From assembly GCA_963575645.1 (NCBI GenBank), contig OY754472.1, positions 3,038,001 through 3,102,000 of the forward strand: 64,000 nucleotides of DNA. Direction: 5' to 3'. Each line of letters opens with the position of its first letter. The first letter of the stretch is position 1. The notes beneath the pieces are model-generated. The model worked only from the letters and a program-made list of their open reading frames with translations. It was not told where the DNA came from and did no database searches. Origin of the DNA: Xanthostigma xanthostigma. Lineage: Eukaryota; Arthropoda; Insecta; Raphidioptera; Raphidiidae. Below, in pieces: positions 24,087-37,600 of the stretch. A program made the translations under genes and the position numbers.

Positions 24087-24584
24087 TCAAAAAATATCCG
24101 GACACATGGACCAATCCTTCTGCTGTTTACATTTCCAATATTGTCCCTGATACACGTGGCACACGTTGCCGGTTAGTTCGTCTTCCTGTTTCTTGAACCA
24201 AATCGGTTCGTAATTAGGATAAGGCTTCCCTTCCTGCGCGGCTTGTTCCGCCTCCAGTTCCCTCTGCCTTCTGACGGAGCGTTGTTTTTCTTCTAACCTA
24301 ATTTTCTCAGTGTTCGCAGCGTCCCACTCTCCGTTTTCCATCAATCTTTGATCAGGACGGTTTCTTGAATCAGTCGGAGCCACACCCTCTTCCGGTTCAT
24401 TTAATTGACACGCTAATAAAGTAAAATTATAATATTTATCCGAGTCTTCGGGCGGCATGCGACGTTTCCATATCACACGACAAGGACCCGTTTCACAAAC
24501 CATATTTTCGCTCGAGCCGCTACAAGAAGTTACCTCGGCTATTTCTATGTTATTGTCCCACGTGCCAGACACAACCCATTTTAC
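24087..24584 (-). CDS. Osbp: OSBP exon 8 (end of ORD)
   Basis: The acceptor TTTGTTTCAG precedes GTAAAATGGG. The exon encodes the last 165 residues, from [12 protein letters not shown] through the Glu/Arg-rich helix ([19 protein letters not shown]) to WSMCPDIF and TGA. Confidence 0.95.
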   Translation of the reverse strand, partial: VKWVVSGTWDNNIEIAEVTSCSGSSENMVCETGPCRVIWKRRMPPEDSDKYYNFTLLACQLNEPEEGVAPTDSRNRPDQRLMENGEWDAANTEKIRLEEKQRSVRRQRELEAEQAAQEGKPYPNYEPIWFKKQEDELTGNVCHVYQGQYWKCKQQKDWSMCPDIF

Positions 24585-25609
24585 CTGAAACAAAGAAACA
24601 AAATTCACAGCGTCGAATCAATTGTTTCTGAAAAAAAAAAAAAAAACTGACTCGCCCGACAAAAACATTCTAATGTACAGTGTAAACTCTTTATAACGTC
24701 CTTCGTTATAACGAAAAACTCCCTATAACGTCGAAATTTTTTTATTTGGTTGGTTTACCTTAAAACCTATACATTAATACCCTCTTTATAACGCAACAGC
24801 CATTCTCTATTACGAAGAAATATGTTCATATTTAGGCGTCAGCAAATGTTTATAGACATAAAGAGGACCATTCTGAACCATCACCATCTATTCAACAAGC
24901 ACTTGATGACGCCAAACTATAGGTATATGTGTTTGTATATGTGTTTGGAATAAATTAATTTTGTGAAAATTGGTTATTTTTCTTTCTTCCCTCCATATAA
25001 CGAAAATTCTTTATAACGAAAAAAATGTTCGGTCCCTTAAAATTCGTTATAAAGAGATTATACAGTACATTGAAGATTATTGTTAATTTGGTTGTTTTTC
25101 TTTCTTCACTCCATATAACGGTAACTCTCTATAACGATAAAAAATGCTCGGTCCCTTGAGTTTCGTTATAAAGAGTTTACACTGTATTAGAATGCGCAGT
25201 TTTTGTTAAAACCAACAACTCGCTTTTTGAACAAAACTGAAAAGCTCATGAGCATAACACGCGCGAAAAAAAAAAAAAAACTATATTCTAAAGTCTAAAC
25301 CAAACTCATGTTAACGTCGGCGTAACAAATAAAATTTTAAAGGTTTATAACAAATTACCCCCTAGACTGAAAGAGCTACCAAAAAAAAAGTTCAAGCAAG
25401 AGCTCAAAATGTACTTAAAAACAAATAATTTTTATTCTATGAACGAATATTTTAGTCAGCCACATTGATAATATTTTTAGTGTATTTGCCATAAGGCACT
25501 TACACTATTGGCGTCGGTCGGATGGCGGGACCTAGGGGTCGGACCAAAATTTCTCGACGTTTCATAAGTTTCTAAGAAGTTTGGCACCATTTTTGGAAAT
25601 GTTTATATA

Positions 25610-25666
<57 letters not shown>

Positions 25667-28600
25667 GTGTTAGCACGATAACTCTCGACAGACTTAATCG
25701 ATTTAAACGAAATTTGGTCCACATGTTGGAATCCATCATCGCAAGAAGCCTATTTAAAATGGGCTCGATCGGGCTATTTTAAGGGGGGTATTTAGGGGTT
25801 TAAAAATGTTTTTGGGCCCAAAAATACGGAAAAAATTCTCAGAATCGTTTCAAATTTGAAATTTAACCCTTTAGTAAGTATTGAAATGTGCTGCTAAAAT
25901 TTTAATAAAATCGGCCCGACAGGACCGGACTTACAAATTTTATGAAAACGCAAGTTTACTGATATGGATTTACATACTGAAGGGTGTATATAATTTGGTA
26001 CAGATGTTGAATTGGTGTGTACTATTCAAATTAAGTAAAAAATGTTGTTCTAAGGGGTGTATTAAGGTGTATTTTTTTTTATTTTGTCCGAAAACAAAGT
26101 TAAGTTCATACAATAGAGCCACACAGCTTATAAAAGCAAATACACTATATTGTCGGCAGGGTTTCGCACTGCGACCCGAGTTTTTTATTTTTATTTTCTC
26201 TTGGAAACTGTTAATGTTGACCCATTCTACACTGTACTCAGTATGATGGAATAAAGATATATTATTATTATTATCATCCTAACCCACAAGTGGGAAATGG
26301 TACTAGTTAAGGTCAAAAATCACTTTTCAAAAAGTTTACAATATTTTTTCGTTTTGAGGTTCCACGAAAAAAGATATTTGTGGAAAAATTGTCTGCGTCT
26401 GTTTGTCTGTGAGCACGATACAGGTCAAACGGATGAATGGATTGAAACAAAATTTTTGGAGGATGTTTGGTATGCAAATATGAAGAGCCCTATTGTTATT
26501 GGTGAAAATCAGCGCATGCGCAGAAGAGATATATGCTATAACGGTGTTTTTTATATAATAATGGAATACTTTTTATAACGACTTACTATTTTATTTATTT
26601 TTTCAAGAGTGTTTTATTAAAATTTTTTTTTCTAAACTTTATAGTTTCGCAAATATTTTGAAAATAAAAAAAATTAGCTGCTCTTTTGTTTTGTAGATCT
26701 GTCAGAAATAAACTAGTTAAGCAAGCTTTGATTAATTTTTACATGACGCGGTACAATTATGTAGGATTGTAGATAAACCATGGCAACGAATAGCAAATAT
26801 TGGCGAGCTTACATTTACATTTCACATCTGCCGGGCGTTTGACGGCGGCTTCTAATTTTTGTTTTAAATAAAAAACGAACGTTTTTATTCTTACCTGTTG
26901 ATCAGCGTTCATAACGTATCCTTTGACCCGCCTCTGCGAATCCCTAGTAAAATACGAATACGGAATGTACTTGAGATGACATTTGATGCCCTCGCTCGCG
27001 CCCTGTCCGATAATATCCATGTCTCCGTGTTGGTCGACCCACAGCTTTCCGACAATAATGTTATGCACAGTCGTAGTGACTTTGCGCCAAGTATATCTGT
27101 TTTTCGACTTTGTGAACTCAACGTGCGAATTTCCCAACGGAATTACTTGAAGATATTTGCCTCTAAATTTCGAAGACATGGTGAACTCTTGCCAACAACG
27201 CCAGCCGTAACCTTCGCAGAACTGAGCGACCATCGGCGGATGATGCGAAACTTGTTCGTTGATGACGCGCCAACCTAGATCAGTCGTTCGATCGCACTCG
27301 TAAGTTTCTCCGAGAAGCGGGTTGAACGGTTTACCGGTACGGTCGCTCGTCGTCGAATATGCGGACACCGTGAACGCTGCCACGTACGCAAGCTGCTCGC
27401 ATGCATCTTCGCACCTCGCGGCCGCGTCTAATATATCGGCGTACTCGTAGTCTTCCGTCAAACGTTGCAACATGCTTAGCGGCTCGCTGAAGTTTACGGG
27501 CATGGGAATCTTTGATAAATCTTTGCCTGAAAACAAATTCATTCATCGTTTAGACCAGTTGCACACGGAACTTGTGTATTTTCAAGTTTTTAGTCTCTAC
27601 TACTCACGCAAAGTGTCTCACAGCCAATGGAAGAATATGTTTGGCAAAGTTTAACCTCAAATTATAAAAGTCTTTTCTGATTGGTCTACGACTATAATGA
27701 AGTGAGAATAAAGAAGTGGAAAATACACGAGTTGATTAGGCGCGAAGGGTTGATAATACATGAGTTTCAACTATATTCGACATATAAAAAGTACAAAATG
27801 ATTTTGGTCAGAATAATTTTCAACCATTTGTAAAAAGAAAACTTACCTATACAATTTTTCATAATCGACCACAGGTTGAGAGGATAATATGGTTTATCTG
27901 GAACTCGAGTTCGACGATTTGTTTTAGAAGACGTAGCCTGAGTTGGGTACATCATTTCGTGTTCTACTCTCGTATCTTTCAAATCGCTACTAGTTGACGC
28001 GCAGCCTGATCTTCGTACGAGCACCTGCAAAAACAATTACGCAAAACTTACTAAAAAGTACAAGACGGAAAGAAAGGGCCCATTTGTAAGATTTAGTCTT
28101 GACGGTGACTTGTTTAAAGAAAAGAGGCTGTGTATTTTACACTACACAATACAGAAGTTAAACTGGTGTAATTGTAAAAAAACAACAAAACTGGTAGCGA
28201 CACCCTCCTAGCCGGGATCAAACCATGGCCTTCAGGTTATGAGGCAACCGTTCTACCTCCCCGCCACCTCAGTTAATGTTGTACAGTCGTTTTTATAGTA
28301 TACGGTGTACGTACATTGCGACCACTTCAATCTTATGAATCGATTTTTACTCGTACCATGCCAAAAGAAGTTTCAACTTCAAAAATGTAATTGAGGAAAA
28401 TTTTAATAAAAAAAAAAAAAAAAAACACTTCAGTTTAAGGGAGAGAGAGAGATTGCAATTTATAGACGCTCAACAGTCGAGGCTATCTGCATATTAGAGA
28501 ATTTTCCAGCCGACATACACAAACTGATTGGTACGAACGAGCTCTCGTTCCTGGGAGCCCTAATTCCCGAAAAATCGTCGGAATACAAACTACCGTATTT

Positions 28601-31600
28601 TTCGGACTATAAGACGCACGTTTTTACATAGAAAAATGGACTCAAATTTTGGGTGCGTCCTATGGTACGAATGTAACATTAAAATATTTTTTTCAATAAA
28701 TTATCTCCAAATTTATGTTAACAATAAATAAAAATTATGAACTGAAAGTAACATTAAAATATATTTTTCTAAAAATCATCTTATAAATTTGAGGTGCGAT
28801 TGTCTGAAAAATACGGTACATTCAAATGTTTCCCCCGAGGGGTTCACTGCAGCTTACCTGCTTAGTATCAATTTCCTCGGGTTCGGACGAGGAACCTTCG
28901 GACTCATTTCGTCGATAGGGGGACGCAGACGTGTTGTTTCCGGAAGAGACGGGTATGTTTAGTATGAACGTACTGTTGTGATCTTGCCTTAACTCATCCA
29001 TATTGTTAGCGCTCGAATTGGCAGCTCCACTAATACTGCTGTGATGGCTTGTGCTGTCTGCGACGCAGTCAAAAAATTCATTGTCTTCTTCTTCTTCTTC
29101 GCCCCCGCTGCCTATGTTTACATCTGCGAAAAAAAAATCTTCGGTCAACTTTTCGACACGCCTAGCACTCACCTTCCTACGTTGGGTACGTTAATAAAAA
29201 AAAAAAAAGGCCAAGTGCGAGTCTGACTCGCGTACCGAGGTTTCCGTATAAACTTGTAGTTCAACCATCACGGGAATCGAGTCTCGAAGATTTTTCCCGC
29301 TTAGCCGTTGGAAAACTGTTGTCCCCATACATTGACAAACGTCGCGGTCAGTTTGCCAACTAAGCGTGCAATTGCAATGAGTTCAGATGGACTACTTAAC
29401 TGTATTGTAACTCGTGGCTATATCTGATAGCCTAGTTGTCGTACCGTGTTGTATGCGAGAGTTCTCATATTGTGCTGTATAAACGCACCAGTAGCGGACA
29501 CTTGTTTTGTATTAGAACTGTTATTGTGTACGTGCGTAGCATGTTGTTGTGGTTTAAAAGGATTATTTTGTTTGTGATGTAACTACAAATTTACGGTTTT
29601 CGGACTTTTCCCTTTACTTGTGCTATAAGACATTGTTTCTTGCCAAATTTCATTATTCTAGGTCAACGGGAAGTATTCTATAGGTGTCGATTCCCAAGAG
29701 TCTTGACGGACAGACAGACGGACAACAAAGTGACCCTATTCCTTTTGAGGTACGGAACCCTAAAAATGCATTATAAATGTAAATTATAGTATATTGTAGT
29801 GATGTAATGAATAATCGTATGTTTTTTGATATTCGAATTCCTAAAATTCATGCGAATGTTTTTTTTTTTTCTCGATAATAACGAAGTGTGGCATAAGTGA
29901 ATGACCTTGAAAATTTACTGCTCCTCCTGTATTCTCCGTTATGAAAAAAATAACTGTACAATAAGCGAAACATAAATTACAAAAAAAAAGAAGAAAATAA
30001 TGGCTTACATACAGTTGTCAATTAGCTTCAAAGTGAATCTCAAAACGACATAAACCAAACAGGTGTAAGCTACCAGATTCTGATATGGAATTTGCTCAAG
30101 TTGTTTACACATAAGTCCATTGAAACTCCTAAATAATAATTCCAATTTCTACGATAATTTACATGATTTGACTGAATTCCCGAAAATGTTTCTTTTTTCT
30201 ATAGGTACCTATTTTGTACAAAAAAATATTATCACTAGTTTTTGTGAAACATATCCATGGAAACACAATCATTAACGCCCAATTATCAGACGAGTTGGCT
30301 AAGAGCTGGCTACGGAGAAAATGGGTGACTCGGTGCAGAGCTGAAAATTTGCAGAATAATAGGAGATAGTACAAGTAGGTAGGGAAAAAATTGCCAGAAG
30401 GCTAGGCGGAAGATAAAGAGCCGCCAGAAGGCGCTAATATTGCGAAAAATCAGTGCACTTCTGGCAATTTCTATACTTATTCTGTAATTCAAAACTAGAT
30501 TATATATTATATATATTATACATTATATAGTTAAATTCAAACATGATATAATAATTACATTCGACAAATATTCAAAATTATTAATGACATTTTGATAGAA
30601 ATAAAATTAATCGTCATAATATATTTTCACTAGCGGCCCTGTACGTGCTTCGCTACGTATAAAGTGAAATAATAAAACAATTTAATTGGAACATCTATCT
30701 ATCTATTTTATTTATTTTAAAATATACATGGACGTATATGTGTGTATGTCGAGCACTCCGGCTGCGCCGTCGTGCCCGGTGCAAAAGAACGAATGTGGAA
30801 GGAAGAAAAAAAATTTAGAGGTGGACTACCCCTAACATTTAGGGGGATGAAAAATAGATGTTGGCCGATTCTCATAGATACCGGATAAGCACAAAAAATT
30901 TCATCAAAATCGGTCAAGCCGTTTCGGAGGAGTATGGCAACGAAAACTGTGACACGAGAATTTTATATATTAGATTAATAAAATTACGTTGTTATAACAA
31001 CGTAATTTTATTAATTTATTTAATTTTATTTGTATCAAAATGACATTAATAATTTTGAATATTTGTCGAATGTAATTATTATATCATGTATGAATTTTCA
31101 GTATGCCCTTATAACTATATAATGTATAATATATATAATATATAATCTAGTTTTGAATTACAGAATAAGTATAAAAATTGCCAGAAGTGCACTGATTTTT
31201 CGCAACATTAGCGCCTTCTGGCGGCTCTTTATCTTCCGCCTAGCCTTCTGGCAATTTTTTCCCTACTTACTTGTACTATCTCCTATTATTCTGCAAATTT
31301 TTAGCTCTGCACTTGTGATGTGCCGGATCGTTAAAAATGTATATCCGCGGATACGGATCTGAATACGGATATTAGTTTCAAGATCCGCGGATACGAATAC
31401 GGATCTTAACTTTCTTAGAGTACGCAACGGTAAATATTGCACATCAACCTTTAGAAAGAGACTATCTGTGATGGGAAAAAGTTATTGACCTCTTTAAGAG
31501 TTAATTTTCATAACAGATTGTCTCTTTCCAAAGAGCGATGTGCAATATCTCATTATAAAGATAGTTTTTTAATACCTTTGAGTTATGTACTATTGGTATG

Positions 31601-34600
31601 GTACTCACTACGATAAATGTTTGCAATACAAAGGTGCCAAATACGATTTTAAAAAATAAAAAATAATCTGAATGGAATTTAACAGTTTTTCATTATTACC
31701 CTCCCTCGGATATTCGCGGATACGGATACGGATATCCGGCACATCACTACTCTGCACCGAGTCACCCATTTTCTCCGGTGCCAGCTCTCCGTCTAAGTGT
31801 CCTTGCATAATAGCTGGAAGCTCACGTACCACTTTTCATAAAGTGTTTGATTCACGTACAAATTTTGACCAGTGGTACTGATAGGATAGATGAACAAGAA
31901 AAAATATGTTTGCCTGACTTATCGTAGTACTACAGGTACTGCGCATACAAGTAATGCACCCAAAAAATTATGTCAAAAAAAGCATTTGATTGAAAGAAAT
32001 CATCTAAACATGCTTTGATTAATTGGAACATATTATGTAGGTAACCATGCCAATGAACAGCAAATATCGTATTTAATACTAGCCATTACCCGCACACCGC
32101 ACGCGATTTAACACAAAAACAATACTCCGATCAAAATGGAATGTGTTTCTTGTGTAATTTGTAGAAAAATGTCAATAATATCGGCAAGATTATAATTTAA
32201 GGTACAGTGATGTGGTTATACCATTAAATGTGTCTCCTACTAAAGGCTGTCATCGCATATAAGACACGTCAACATTAAGCATGCCACCCCTGCACTAGCC
32301 TATTTATTTCAACATACAATCAACCTACTTGGCCTTTGAGCATGCTGCGACGCCGCTTTCTCGAGATTTGAATGTTGCCTGGCCAGCTGTTCAACAACTT
32401 CTTCAAGACGTAATTTCTGCTCTCTTTCATGCTGCAACATTTTGTACCATTTCTGGCCTTGCGACTGAGCTACTGAAAGGTATTCGTTACACGCCTGCAA
32501 TAAATGAATAACGAAACAAAAGTTAAACACTTCACAAAACAAAAGAGCACAATATCAAAAAGCACTTTAAACAAGTGACGACGACACTCCAGAACAGGTG
32601 TTCCAATGTATTTAATTAATTTTATTTGAATAATTCACACAACACACTTCGCGCAAATTTACAATCATTAAAATTAGTCATTAACAATACATTTATGCTA
32701 ATTAAATAAAACTCATAGAAATGATTGCAAAAGTCGTCATAAAATTATTATTAATGAATCGCATTATATTGACCAATGCTAAATTGTACTCATTTTATGA
32801 CCTTGTTAATTTGTTAGCATATTTTATACTAACTTCTAAATATCCTATAACGTTGATAAGAAGCCAGTACAGTTCAAATATCAGTTATGACGACACGTTT
32901 TTTTAATTATATTGAACAAACATGATTTATTAACTTTCACTTGTGAGGTTAAAATCTGTTTTTCAATTAATTCCTTATGTGAAATCGTTACAGATTTTTA
33001 AATTAAATGTGTCAAATCATAACAATATACGGTCAAGGTTATCAGAACATTTAAAGCGTTCTGAAATCATCTCAGATAAAACAAAAAAAAAACCAAATAC
33101 CAATACACTCCCCAAACGTAAGTACTGTCGCAAATTCCGGTCATTGTTGAAGCAAAGCTCATTCAAATTTTATTTTGATTTTGTTTTACAATAATAACAG
33201 TAAGGAAACAAGTGTTATGCCACATTATGCAGTCTGACGTCTTTTTTTTGTCTAATTTTTTTTGTAAAATTTATTTCCTTGACCTTTAAAAGCATGACGT
33301 AGTAAGTACATTTGTTTTGTTTCTTTGATTAGACAGAACATACTACACATTTTCAATTTTTTTCATTTCTATAATTTTGTTTCAATGACCTTTAGTGACC
33401 TCTGACTTTTGTAAATGTGGCCATTTTGCACCGAAAGTGATGTGTTGTTGACACAAATCAATTCACGGAAACTTTGCTGAGAAGAAGTGAGCTATGTCAT
33501 TGTAAAGATAAATATGTAAGATAAATAAAAAAAATATGTATGTGAAAGATATTAACACTTTTAGTTATAATCACATATTAATATTTAAGCTAGCACATTA
33601 TTATGCGGGTCGAACTTTTCTGTGTTACCAAATACCCTTAGATTACAATGGATAATAACTACGAGACTAAAAATGCCTAAACATGCCTAAATGGGTAAAT
33701 CGTGTCTTTACGAGTATGTCGCGCACGATTTGTTTTGTTTGTGACGTCAACGCACTAGTGTAGGCGCATGCGTGTGATAATTAAGAATTAGCATTGTGTC
33801 AAGTTTAAAATTAATGTAGCGTGCCGTCTTTTGTATGGTTCTGAAGCCGTCATTATAACCGATAGTCCGAGCGGTTGAGAAATCAATAGAGCTGGAATCC
33901 TAACTGAGACAAATATTTCAAAGCAAATTTCAAGAAAAATTCACAAACTCAATTTTCTTAATGTTTTGAGAGTTGTGCAGTGACCTTATATAGGAAATCG
34001 TGTTTCGACCGTATCACCATTCTACCATTTGTTTACGAAATAAAAACAAAACAAAGAACCACTTACATTTAACATAGCGTTACTAGCAATACGGAATAGC
34101 GTCGCGCGTTCCTGAAGAGCCTTGCTCTTGAGTTGGATATCGTCGATCTGTTCCAATTCAGTGAGCGACCGCTGCAAAGCCGCTCCATGTTTGTTGATTA
34201 GCTCCGAGCAAGTTTGGAGATCTTCGAGCCGAGCGTTGAGTTCACGAACGATTGAATTTATATCTTCACGAGGCGTTTCTCCGCCACCCCCTGCATCGTC
34301 ATCGTCTTCGGATTCCATCGCACGGCTAAATAGGAAACGAAATCAAAGTTTTATCGGCTAATATTTTTCATCGGATAACTTTCACGTTTTCTTTTTTAAA
34401 AGTTAAGTTTTTTTGTATTGCTTTGCAGTTTTTAACTACAGTATAAACTCCATTTAACATCACTCGATATAACGACAAACTTCTTAAAACGTCGAAATTA
34501 CTTAAATCTAGTCGGTTTACTTTGTTGCTCATACAATGATACACTCTAAATAACGACACACCCACTCTAAATAACGACAACAATACGCCATCATTAAGCA

Positions 34601-37600
34601 ATAAACAAACAGTACTTGTTTGTTATTTTGTTGCTTTGTTGTCGGCGTCATGCGTACAGAAGATTCTAAGAAATTCGTTCTTTTGTTTATTGGGATTATC
34701 TTTCATATGTTTAGTTCAGCTGCTTATCGATAAGTTATCATATGCTTGCAAACTGTGAACATGGCGAGTAAAAGAAAATCTTTGTGTATTGACGAAAAAG
34801 TTATATTAATACGCGCAATAGAGGCGGGAGAAAACATAAGTGATGTTGGAAGACGCTTTGGGGTAAATACATATTATAGTAAAAAAATATTAATGGATTA
34901 TTTCTTCTCTCCGTTTAACGACAACTCTCAATAACGCCACAATTACAAAGTCCTTTGAGTGTCGCTATATCGAGTTTATGCTGTATTTATGTAAACAAAT
35001 GAAAAAACAAAAACGAAATTTATAACAAATCCAATGATCACTTACATCGCTTTGTCTTTTGCAAGCTCTAAGGCAGTAACCCACGACTGTCGTTCAACTT
35101 CCGATGCTGCCTTGATATGAAAAGTTTGCGTTCCTCCATTAGAAATAACAAATGTACACGAATCAACCGTGTGAATCAATGCGCCGTGCAAAGAAATCGT
35201 ACCGCGGCACGTATGAGTCATTTCCGCTTGATTCCTAAAAAAAACAATCGATACCATCAATTATTAATCGGATGCGAAGAGACCGATTTATTCTCAACAC
35301 ATTCTAAATTCTGTACTCGTTTTAAAATACGTATCTACTTTTATACTTTTCTTTTTTATGTCTCAAAAGGATCAATTTATACCGCAAAAGGGCTCTGATC
35401 CATTAATAATAATCAAGCATACCACTTCTGAATTTTTATTGTTACGGGGAAAAAATTAACTATTTTTTCGAATACCATAAAAATTTCACTCAATATTACC
35501 CAACGTTCTGATAAATTTTGTATTGGAACTTATTATACATCATCTTGTTATTACAAAGAGCACCCATCTGTATAAAAAATAAATAAGCCATGCACAAGCT
35601 TTCGACAAAACAAAACAATGCTTAACCAAATAGATTATAAACAAACGAAAGCATAAACAATAGTTGGTACATAGTTTAAAGTTTCATATATTTATTTTGT
35701 TATTGCTAAACAAAAAAAGCACAGGACGGACAATTTCTTCTTTACTACACACTGCTCAAAAGATTGTTTCATTAATATTATTATTACCATTCGTTAAGAA
35801 CACACGATTCATGATTCCTCAATAAAATACGGAACAACCATTTCCAGCAACCATTTAATCTCGGAAGACAAAAAAAATAATAGAAAATAGCTGATTAACC
35901 CTTCCTGTTCCATTAAAAAAAATAACAAAACACAATATTCAGCCACATATATAATCTTTGTCTATTTTCAACAGGTGGCAGCAGTTGCAGTCCTCATAGA
36001 GATTTTTTTTTTTAACCAACCTATAGCCAACAGTAGTCGGTAGAAGCTTAAAACATCTACGAACTGCCGGCTAGGTCTGTTTTTTTAAAACGAAGTCTGA
36101 TTTTTATTTCATAAACAATATTCAACAAGTCAATTCATTTTATCAAAATGGGGTGTCATTTTTTTTTTTCAAATAATATTCCCCTAGTCAACAAATTTGT
36201 AACTTCTGATGACTAGGTCGGTTTTATCAAATGAGTAGAGTGTTTTTTCATAAATCGTATTCGATAAATTAACCTTGTGCCAAATTTCAGTTTTTTCAAA
36301 ACACTATTTTTTTTTCTTTTACAGCGCGCCTCGCGGACGCCGGAGGTACTGACCGTTAACTTACTTTATTTACACCCTAAATACTAACTATTCTCAAAAT
36401 ATTAGCCTTAACAAAAATTTTATAACTTTTGGTCACGAGCTCTTGGATTATAAGCTGCAGTGTAGGAAGCAATCGAATCGGTTCAAACACGAAGTCTGTA
36501 ATCAGGAGACCGTTTTCTGTTATCACTGCCTGAGAAAACTTCGGTTCTTTCCGCCTGTTTTCGCCGAAGTTACCAAAGTTGTTTAACTTCACAGACACTA
36601 CACACAATATGTAAGCCATGATCGTGTGTGCGTTACCCAGTAGCTGACGCCATATCGGTTCACGCGACAGATATCGGTCCATCGCTACGCTTGAGCTGGG
36701 TCTCCTGGTTACAGACTTCGTGGGTTCAAATAGTAAAAAAAAAAGAATACTACTATTTAGTTCGCGGCAAAACATGTAGACAAACTATAGAAATTCTAGG
36801 TTGGCCTTGAAATATGTAATGTCGATGGAAAACAAATGATAATTAACTTATCTTTTTCATTTTTTTCGATCTGACATAATTATACATAATATACTTATAT
36901 TTCCAAATAAATTCAAAACACGAAAGTAGCATTTTACAATTTTTTCCTCGTCTACGAATAGATTTAGGTATACTCAGCAGATTTTTTTAACATCGGCTAA
37001 AGTTTCGGTTCTAATTAAACATCCGTTCATCCGTCTAAAAAAATAAGTTCAAAAACTAAAACCCGACTACCGAAAAGTATGAAACAAGAAAATATCATCA
37101 TCTGATGACAGCCGTGGTCATATACCACCTACCCTAACAAAACATTACATTTTAACAGTAGGAAGCGATCATAAGCTCTAGGGCAAAGTGCATCACGCTA
37201 TACATTTAGAGGGGCCTCATATGTATGAGATGGCATACGACCACGGATATCCTCAGATGAGAATATTTTCTTGTTTCATATTTTTCAGTAGTCGGGTTTT
37301 AGTTTTTGAACTTATTTTTTATTTAAATTATTTTTTTGAACTTATTTTTATTTGTTTTCAATTTGCTCCCCTCTGGGACCAAAATTCAAAAATAAATGTA
37401 GCCTATGTTACCCGGGCCATAATAACGTATCGATTGACCGTTGTTGATAAAAATCGGATGAATAGTTTAGGCGCTACAGTGGAACATCCGTAAATACAAA
37501 CATAATCCTAGCTACGTCCGTGTGCCTGATGAATTTCATAAAAATGGGCAAAACAAAACAAATATAAACAAAAAAATCACACAAGAAATCACTCTCTTTA

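Larger units (their letters stand above)
24585..26894. other. OSBP intron 7
   Basis: Holds a Tigger-type MITE (24678-25184), the C-terminal end of a LINE reverse transcriptase (25292-25468), an AT microsatellite (25607-25667), an interspersed repeat with TTAGCACGATAACTCTCGAC (about 25669-25780), an ATT-rich retroposon tail ending near 26275 and the dispersed repeat 26283-26725. Confidence 0.7.
30303..31788. mobile_element. Nested inverted-repeat composite (host MITE with ~300-bp arms)
   Basis: The left arm (30303-30602) and right arm (31024-31312 continued at 31758-31788) are inverted copies that share GAGAAAATGGGTGACTCGGT, GAAGGCTAGGCGGAAGATAA, CTTCTGGCAATTT and ATTCGACAAATATTCAAAAT. The centre holds an ACTAGCGG retroposon tail (30632-30973) and a 42-bp perfect palindrome. 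The right arm is split by a hAT-type MITE (31313-31749). At least two later insertions have therefore landed in the first element. Confidence 0.75.
29124..32328. other. OSBP intron 4
   Basis: Holds a CAAGTGCGAGT-type retroposon (29208-29765) and a multiply nested inverted-repeat composite (30303-31788). No exon was missed, as exon 4 and exon 5 join in frame. Confidence 0.7.

Noticed and set aside
26297-26578. 93-residue frame similar to one at 7590-7868
   Set aside because: The similarity comes from the dispersed repeat; the two proteins diverge by frame and are not conserved as proteins.
28201-28272. Working elongator tRNA-Met gene
   Set aside because: The CAT loop and B box fit, but the acceptor stem does not pair, so a SINE head is preferred.
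33862-33900. tRNA-Ser-like piece GTCCGAGCGGTTGAG with a B-box-like GAGCTGGAATCC
   Set aside because: It is too short between the boxes and the arms do not pair; at best a tRNA-like fragment.
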